A stretch of DNA of 64,000 nt, from NCBI RefSeq assembly GCF_901000735.1, contig NC_081545.1, positions 21,352,100-21,416,099 on the forward strand, read 5' to 3'. Every line of letters begins with the position of its first letter. The stretch's first letter is position 1. Below the pieces are notes generated by a model. That model was given only the letters and a program-made list of their open reading frames with translations. It was not told the DNA's origin and searched no databases. Of this stretch, positions 57,172-64,000 are shown in pieces. The stretch comes from Corylus avellana (Eukaryota; Streptophyta; Magnoliopsida; Fagales; Betulaceae). A program made the position numbers and the translations under genes.

Positions 57172-57810
57172 AGCAACAGCACTGGGAGGAGACACCAAAA
57201 GGCAAAGAGCATGTGCTGAGCAAAAGTAGAGAGATGAGTTTTAGGCAAAGCTAATCGTAGGAAATTCTGTTCTTTTCGAAATTAGTTTTAGGGTTTCCTC
57301 TTTTTGCACAATTTTTTTTTTATGAGTTACTTATGAAAGAAAAAAAGGTCAACTTGTGTCAAATATATCTTACAAGGATTAAGATCATTTACAAGGACCA
57401 AGGTCCTCTGGAGTTCCTAAGCAAAATGAAGGATCAAGATTATGCCATCTCATCAATCCGTTAATATACAACCCTATGATAACGATTAAAAAAATGAACA
57501 CACAAATGTCAACTGTCACAGATATCCCTAGGGTGGTGTAAAAAATTCTGAAAAATGGCCCACCCTACCGATTTGATTGGGTCGAGGTTCTACTACTACT
57601 CTCAAGACAAACATGTTTTTAATGCATTTTTTTTTTTTTTTTTCTAATTAAAGAGTATGAGAGGACGACCAATTGTGGTTATTTTACCTATGAAAGTTGC
57701 TTAGGAAGACCTAAAGGCATAAACGGTGAAGAACTGTAGGTTAGGTTGCTAACACTAATCAAGAGTAAATGATTTCCATGTCGGGTTTCGAACTCATTCC
57801 CTAATGCATG
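57172..57810. other. TT12 3' flank and intergenic DNA
   Basis: TT12 3' UTR first; then AT-rich DNA with a T run at 57626-57646. No gene seen. Confidence 0.5.
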
Positions 57811-57932
57811 CCTAATCACATGGGAATTGCCTTGATATCAATGAACCACTGCCACCGATGGTAAAAAAAAAAAAATGCTTACCATCAGTGGCAGTGGTTC
57901 ATTGATATCAAGGCAATTCTCATGTGATTAGG
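57811..57932. repeat. Near-perfect 54 bp inverted repeat with A-rich loop
   Basis: Arm 57811-57864 (cctaatcacatgggaattgc...) and arm 57879-57932 (...gcaattctcatgtgattagg) are complementary over 54 bp with two mismatches. The loop is 14 bases, mostly A. No target duplication was identified, so it may be a foldback element remnant or hairpin-RNA gene-like structure. Confidence 0.9.
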
Positions 57933-58302
57933 TCACCGATGGTGAGCATTATTTGCAAGCATTCATTACCTTTTTTTTTTTATCACTTTGACAAAACAAA
58001 TGTTTTCACGAAATTTTCCAATTTATTTCATTAATGGTGGCATATAATCGGCTCCAAAGGAAAAACATCTAGGCATACAGAATCAATGATGATACAATCA
58101 GGGGAAAAAGAAAAACGAAAAGTTGGATACTTTTTTCCCCTTTGTGTAAAACCACATAATATCCTTATCTAGTGAGCCCTATGGTTTATTGATCAGAGAA
58201 AGTAAGGATGAGTATGAAAAAGGCTTTGTATGGTTTGAAACAATTATTGTAAGAGTGGCTTAGGAAATTTTTGAATTGAAAGGTATCAGAATTGGATCAG
58301 GC

Positions 58303-58482
58303 TTAGGTGCTGTTATGTTTTTTTTTTTTACAGCACCTATGCTTTAGTTCTTTTAAGGGCTTGGATTCAATTTTCATTATTTTATGAAAAGGAGAGAGAG
58401 AAAGCCAAATTGAATCCTGGCCCTTAAAAGAACTACAACATAAGTGCTGTAAAAAAAAAAAAATTTAAAGTACCTAAGCCAA
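58303..58482. mobile_element. Foldback element (MITE-like) downstream of TT12
   Basis: Outer ends ggcttaggtgctgt and gtacctaagcc. Inner arms cagcacctatgctttagttc/ttttaagggcttggattcaa pair with ttgaatcctggcccttaaaa/gaactacaacataagtgctg. The loop has gagagagagaaag. No coding sequence. Flanks ggatca/atccatca are not a convincing duplication. Confidence 0.7.
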
Positions 58483-59152
58483 ATCCATCATAATTGGGTC
58501 TCAACAAATGCCAAACAAACTGTTAGATGTATATTTTTCTAGAAGGGATATTGTGATGTCTTCCTATTCCATTCTTTTTTTTTTTTTTTTTTGAATGTGA
58601 TGTCTTCCTATTCTAGAAACATGTTGAGGTATCTCTAATGAGCTGTGTGAGTGTTTTATTATTATCCAGAACATTGTGCAAAAACTTGAACATATATTGA
58701 AGAAAGGAATGTCTAATTAAGAGAGGGCCATAATGATAAAACCCATTTTTCAAATTAAAATCCCAATTAATTTTCCTTCTAAAACTCAAAGCTACTTTTT
58801 AAATTTGAGGGGAGTGCTAAATCTATAGGATTATTTTTTATATTTGTCCCCATTATTATCATTGAGGATTTTCTTGCCTATCTTAGCACATTCACCTACC
58901 ATTCTACTCTAGAGTCTAAATACCACCATTGACTCATTGGGCATTCCCAATGGGTCATGTATTTGGGGTTTGTATTTAAAATGGCTAATTAAAAGTCCAA
59001 TAAACACCTCCATTGACATATGTAAAGCAAATGCAAAAATGCATTTATGTTACAATGGCTCACCACCTGAATTGAGACCGTAGCTCAATGCTTAACTTTT
59101 TATTATTTCTCTCTCTTCCCTTGCTAGACAAGACATAGAGGTGTCTCAATTG
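58483..59152. other. Intergenic DNA
   Basis: A T run at 58577-58592 splits a repeated gatgtcttcctattc phrase (58555-58569 and 58599-58613). This suggests a short poly(T)-bearing retroposed insert with target duplication. Otherwise nothing recognisable. Confidence 0.5.
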
Positions 59153-59165
59153 AATGGTGCAGAGT

Positions 59166-59284
59166 CTTTTTTTTTTTTTTTTTTTTGACATGTCCACACA
59201 ATAAGGGAAGGAAGAATTCAAACTAGTGACCTTCGTTTCATGAAGCATGGTTTCCAACCGATTAAGCTACTTCTTGGGAACGTA
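59166..59284 (-). mobile_element. SINE, copy 4
   Basis: Minus-strand agtagcttaatcggttggaa (box A) ... ctagtttgaattcttcc (box B-like) and a long poly(A) (plus T run 59167-59186). Target duplication aatggtgcagagt (59153-59165) / aatggtgcaaagt (59285-59297), one mismatch. Confidence 0.85.
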
Positions 59285-59447
59285 AATGGTGCAAAGTTGG
59301 ATATTACAACAGTAGGCATAGGCATCTAATGCTGAACAACCTAAAATCCTTGCCTTTTGCCTTTCCCTTTCTGCTTCGGCTCATATTATTGTAATTTTTA
59401 TACTTTATCATTCATACTTCAGCACATAAACAATAATAGTTATACTC

Positions 59448-59532
59448 ATTGGATCCGGATCCTCAACAATTTGTTGCCCAGACAAGATCAAAATCCTGGC
59501 CAGGCAACAAATTGCTGGGGTTCCGGATCACC
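59448..59532. repeat. Short inverted repeat with GATCCGGATCC core
   Basis: ggatccggatcctcaacaat/ttgttgcc at left pairs with ggcaacaaattgctgggg/ttccggatc at right with small mismatches and a loop of about 25 bases. Likely a small foldback remnant; it lies in no gene. Confidence 0.6.
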
Positions 59533-59999
59533 TTTCTACAGGTGCATTAATTGGTATGACCAAATTAAAATAGTTTCAAGTCACCTAGTTACTGAAGGCA
59601 CAATTTATCAACTTGCCCTAGAAGTTGAGAACGCTCAAATTTACCTGCTGCAGTTGGAGCAAAGATGTTCTGCAGTTGGACCAAAGATGTGCAATAAGCA
59701 GTGTAGTTTTTAAAGATATCCACTGGCCATGAGAAATGACTTTGTTTTTGTATCATGAAGAGCAGAATGGACTCTCCTTCAAATGCATCATGACATTGCT
59801 GATATAATTTTCAAGGGTGAGTAATACAACTGTAATACAAAATACAACAATTTCAACTTCACAAATGTAAAGAATCTAAAGTATGTAGATCTTCTAAGCT
59901 TTTTCTATGATCACCATTGATGGTCTCTTCTGCATCATATACATCCTCATGATCGTCATCGTAATTCTCATCGATAAACCTGGAAACCCTGTTTACTCT

Positions 60000-62900
60000 T
60001 TATTTGTTGCCAGATTGATCCAAATTTCTTGCAAGTTGGTCAGCTTCCTCTTGTTCTTCTGCTGTTTTAGCCAAAGACAACAGAATATTCTTTGCTTTCT
60101 GATCAGGAGGAAACCCACAAGATTCCATTTCCTTATACCAAACAACAGCACTGCCAAAATCCATGTTCTTGCCATATGCATCCATGATCGTGGTCAAGAC
60201 CGTTTGATTTGCTTTGATACCACATGCCCGCATTTCCTCATATTTCTCCATCATCTTCTCAAGATTATTTATCTTTGCATACCCTTTGATCAATGTCCCG
60301 TACGTCACAACATTGGGTTCAAATCCATCTTGTTTCAGTCTTCTAAAGAATTTTTCAGCACCCTCCATGTCAGAAGCATTGACATAAGCCGATAACATAG
60401 TCGTATAAGAGCAAAGATCTGGTGTAAATCTGCAAATAAGAAACAACGATAAGAGTAGTGCACCCTTCTCATTGTAAAACAGAGCAAATCTACAGGGGTA
60501 TATATTACTGCTATTAATATCATAATATCCAGACTCCTTGACATTATTTTCCATCTAGATGCACATGCATTTGGTAATTTGCATCAATACTTCCTCATTC
60601 TTAACAAAAAAATAATAATCATATTGTATGATCCTTCGCTTCATCACACATTTGAAAGGATTACAACAAAGAACATTTTTCGAGGCTTTCTACTTACCAA
60701 CTATATATAGGGGTGATTGGACTTATCTAACTAATCAACGTTTTGAATGAACTTTTACAGGGAATCCTTGTGCTTGAAAGAGAAGTTACAAATAGTTGAC
60801 TAAATCGAAGCATAAAGGAGAATAACAAAATGAATCAGTTCACTACATTTTTTTTAAACAAGTAATTCAATCTTATTAGAAAAGCACAGAAGCAACCCTA
60901 GTACCCTAGTACACATGAAGTATACAAGAGAAACTACCTATTAAAGATGAAAAAAAAGTTCAAAAAATTAGATACGCTAGAACATTGTAGACTATTAAAC
61001 ACCACTATCCATGTATAATGGGGTTTAAACATAATACTTTTTACTTCTACCACTGAAGTCTCTTGATCTTCAAAGCTCCTGTTCTCTTCAAATACATCAC
61101 ATTAAACACAAAGGAGCCAACCTCCAAACTTCCAAAATCTTACAGCTTTCCACCTAACCTCTCCAACCCACCACAACTCTCTTACCCTTCTAGGTATAAC
61201 TCAACCAACACCAAAAATATGGAAAAGCGAACTCCATACAACACCAATCCACCATCATGACGTTCATCTTCCTTAGTTATCCAAAGTCAAGATTCTCCCT
61301 AATGCCACCGTCACAAAGAACACCACTCTTGAAGGATCCTTAACTCTCTTAATACTCTTCCAAGGAAAAGGGAAACTAGCAGCAATGGATAACACATGAT
61401 AATAGGACCTCACTTCAAACTTTTGCCTTTTGGAAGGGATCCAAACATATTCTATCTTCACCTCCTTGCTTCAATCTGATAGGATACAACAACTCAAGGG
61501 AAGAAGAGGCCAAATCTACCTCCCTATCATGCACTGGTCTGTTAAAAAAATATATTTCATTGAAGATTTCCATTTCGAAACTGCATATGATCCACCACCC
61601 ACGTGCAGTACCAAACAAGTCTAGAAAAGAAATCTTCAGAAGCTGTTCCCCACACTACAGATCATGCCAAAACCTAACCTTTGACCCATCTCCCACCTCA
61701 TATCTAACAAAACTTGAGAAAACTCCCCCCCGCCATAAGAGCTCAGTTACACTGAATTAGGTTTCTTACCCCAAATCGAGCTGACTTCATTGAAGTACAA
61801 ATTCTCAACCATTTAACTAAATGAAACTTAAACTCATCACCAATTCCTCCCCGTAAAAAATCCCTTTGAAGTTTTTTAAGCCTATTAGCCACACCTACAG
61901 GAATAGGGAAGAGGGGCAAATAATAAGTAGGAAATTGGAAAGAGTTTTTTTATCAAAGTCAACCTGCCTGGCTTAGACAAATAAAGTCTCTACCAACCAG
62001 CCAAACGACATTCAATTTTTTTTCAATAATACCATTCCAAATAGATGTAGCCTCATAGAAAGCTCCCAAGGGAAGACCGAAATACTGTCCTGTCCATGTG
62101 TTATTGCTTCCATCAACCTATCACTCATAGACATGCATGCAAATGTGCTGTGACAGGTGACATTTGAGTGGTAAAACCTGTCTTTTTGAAATGATTCACT
62201 AATGCAATTTCCTGGCTGATATCAAACATCTATTAAAAATTAAAAAATTATCACAAGAAGTTTGAGACTTAAGACCGAGGCAGTAATGCCTAAACATGGA
62301 TGGCCTCATGGAGGACACTTATTACCAAACATCTGCTAGGCCCTACCCAGAATATCGTTTTTTTTTTTTTTTTTTTTTTGATAAATAGGGTATACGGGTT
62401 GTTCGTATCATCAATGTAGGGTATACTAGCCCAGCACACGGATACTTCCCGTCACGACAAAAGAAAAAGGCCTCGGCTGCCTTGGTAGCATAAATGCGTA
62501 CAGCCAATGCAACGAGTGGACAGATGAGAGACGGTCGACCTTGAGTGACCCGGTTCTGTAGCACTCGCTGAAAGAGAGGTTCAACATTTTCCAACGTCAG
62601 CAAGCAACTAACGTCAGAGTTGCCTAAGGCCCTTTTCTTTTGTAAAGAATATTGTTTAAAGACATCAACCTATATACTTAATTTATCTGGACAGAGCTTG
62701 ACAGAAAGAAAGAAAGAAAGATACAGTTGAAATATCTAGTTAAATTTTTTTATCTAATTTCTGAAACAGGTCATCTCCTAAAAAGAGTCATGGTGATGCA
62801 GCATAGGTTATCATTCTATTGAACATTACTGAGCACAATGGAAAGAGTCTTGTCTCTGAGAAATCAACCACAATAAGCCTCGACATTTTCCAATGAATTC

Positions 62901-63076
62901 TTTACTTGTAAAAGTGTATACAGCAACATGGGTTAGAAAATAGAGAGTGACCACAATGCAGGTAATGAAAACTTCACCTGTCCCTTCTCATACTCTTAAA
63001 CACGGTGCGAGCTTGCTCCACCATCCCAGAAATAGCAAATGCATCAAGCAGGATATTATAAGCTTTGCGGCTCGGT
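60000..63076 (-). CDS. P-class pentatricopeptide repeat protein, C-terminal part (gene continues past the right edge)
   Basis: Two exons are visible: 63076-62978 (99 bp) and 60429-60000, joined as RD(R)FTPDL across a 2548 bp GT-AG intron (62977-60430). Four complete 35-residue PPR motifs are seen: [60 protein letters not shown] and [20 protein letters not shown], each continuing to 35. A partial one follows, ending [11 protein letters not shown]. There is no E or DYW tail, so it is P-class, a group that binds organellar RNA for stability, splicing or translation. The N-terminus and targeting peptide are outside the window. The stop at 60000-60002 is followed by about 46 further in-frame codons rich in Asp/Glu (see findings). 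The intron holds a LINE remnant. Confidence 0.88.
60848..62110 (-). mobile_element. LINE remnant in the PPR intron
   Basis: Minus strand. The 3' end is at the T run near 60848-60856 followed by aaacaagtaattcaatctta. Coding debris includes [30 protein letters not shown] (start of the zf-RVT domain) and [17 protein letters not shown] upstream. Many stops and shifts. It is transcribed in the same sense as the PPR gene and lies wholly in its intron. Upstream limit approximate. Confidence 0.75.
62356..62640 (-). mobile_element. Poly(A)-tailed retroposed fragment of unknown source
   Basis: A 23-base T run (62357-62379) followed by gataaatagggtatacgggt marks a minus-strand poly(A) tail. A minus frame (62603-62403) ends ...[20 protein letters not shown] do not recognise the family. 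It lies in the PPR intron. Confidence 0.5.
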
Positions 63077-64000
63077 CTGTGGAAAAGACACAATGACAGG
63101 TATTGTAATCTTCAAAAACCAATGGTGATCTCTAATAACAAATTTTAGTTAGCCATTAATTGGCTAGTCAGTTTCCATCAGCTTGACTCGGCAAAGTAAT
63201 TAGAATAATGTAACCACAACCCAGAAACTAAAAGCTCAGAATTTTGTACAACAAATAATGACAAGAAACAAGGCCACCACTCCTAACCCAATTTCAAGAT
63301 AAAGCTTGTAATATAAAGTTTTAACCAGAGTTCATAACGCGATTATAGACTGGGTTCTGTTTCATTGACCTCATTTGGGGGGATTGGATTTCATAGACTT
63401 TCTAGAGCGCCAAAAGATACAAAACAGAGATGATAAGCCAAGTTTATTCCTTCAAATTCAGAAAGCAAACATGATTCGTGCACCCAAAACAAAATTAGAG
63501 GGTTAGGGTTTTAGTGTTATTGGGTTCAGGTCAAGACAGGTCAACTTGCTGGACAGTGGACCCGATTAATAAACAGGTCAAATTCATGTCAACCCGAAAC
63601 TAACCCGTATAATTAAATTACAAATTGATTATTAATTATAGTAATGAATATCGATTATCAAATTGATTGTCATGAATCCAATTGTAAAGGTGTATCATTA
63701 ATAAAAAAATTATGCCTATAAGATATGAACTTGTGTTAATTAGGTCAGATCAAATATTTGTGTCAATTCAACCCATTTATATTAAACAGTTTGAAACAAG
63801 TCAGCTCAACACAATTTGTTTATTAAACGAGTTATGTGAGTTGTGTCGTGAAATCCATTTAATTAAATGGATTGTGTCAAGGTTGAGGGGTTTAACACAA
63901 TTAATTAAATGGGTCGAGTTCAGATTGACTCATATAGTCCTATAATCATGACTAAATATGACACAAACCGGACCCATGAACCCAAATTGCCACGCTGCAA
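63077..64000. other. PPR intron and AT-rich repeat at the right edge
   Basis: No further PPR exon could be read up to 64000, so this is probably the next intron. From about 63520 the sequence has ACCCGA/GGGTTG and TTAATTAAATGGGTC-type motifs on both strands (ggttcaggtcaagacaggtc; ccatttaattaaatggattg). This looks like a non-autonomous DNA element running off the edge. Confidence 0.45.

Overview
This is a 64 kb piece of a nuclear plant chromosome. The evidence is intron-rich genes with GT-AG borders, an auxin response factor of the ARF6/ARF8 clade carrying a miR167 site, a TT12-type MATE transporter, a type I lipid transfer protein, a P-class PPR gene, and very heavy retrotransposon load. The organism is a eudicot. 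The LINE and SINE families and the retained tannin transporter hint at a woody rosid, but the species cannot be fixed from the sequence alone.

Layout. 1-2499: left-truncated Ty3 element on the minus strand, with a 100-N assembly gap between two near-identical gag copies. 2500-7820: small DNA elements (including a 182 bp element with a 9 bp target duplication), a SINE, and a long LTR-like repeat called family A here. 7822-19357: a non-autonomous Athila/Tat-like LTR element (target duplication AAACT) with a young chromovirus-type Ty3 element (target duplication CCTAA) inserted in its 5' LTR. 20205-24480: family A repeats interrupted by a second LTR family (B). About 24490-25550: organelle-like DNA with a broken plastid psbB fragment. 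26195-31988: a three-deep nest, in which a 2 kb solo LTR (ACTAC duplication) holds an ORF1-only LINE (12 bp duplication), which holds a 1.19 kb solo LTR (AAGTT duplication).

32-64 kb is the gene-bearing half: a type I nsLTP (32744-33775, +), an ARF6-like gene (36991-50140, +, 14 coding exons, about 893 residues), a TT12/DTX41-like MATE gene (54604-57171, +, 8 exons, 504 residues) and the 3' end of a PPR gene (60000-63076, -, running off the right edge). The ARF gene reads intact despite a 3.3 kb intron 2 filled with LINE debris. These genes are not an operon. Each is an independent plant gene: lipid/cuticle or defence, auxin transcription, vacuolar flavonoid transport and organelle RNA metabolism.

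I found no convincing new molecular system. The most unusual items are the ORF1-only LINE and its nest, several very short LINE-tail insertions with clear target duplications, a same-orientation SINE family, two near-perfect foldbacks downstream of TT12, arrays of ACGTTC motifs in family A LTRs, and an in-frame acidic tail after the PPR stop codon. Coordinates of spliced genes come from my own reading of splice sites and family conservation, without transcript support.
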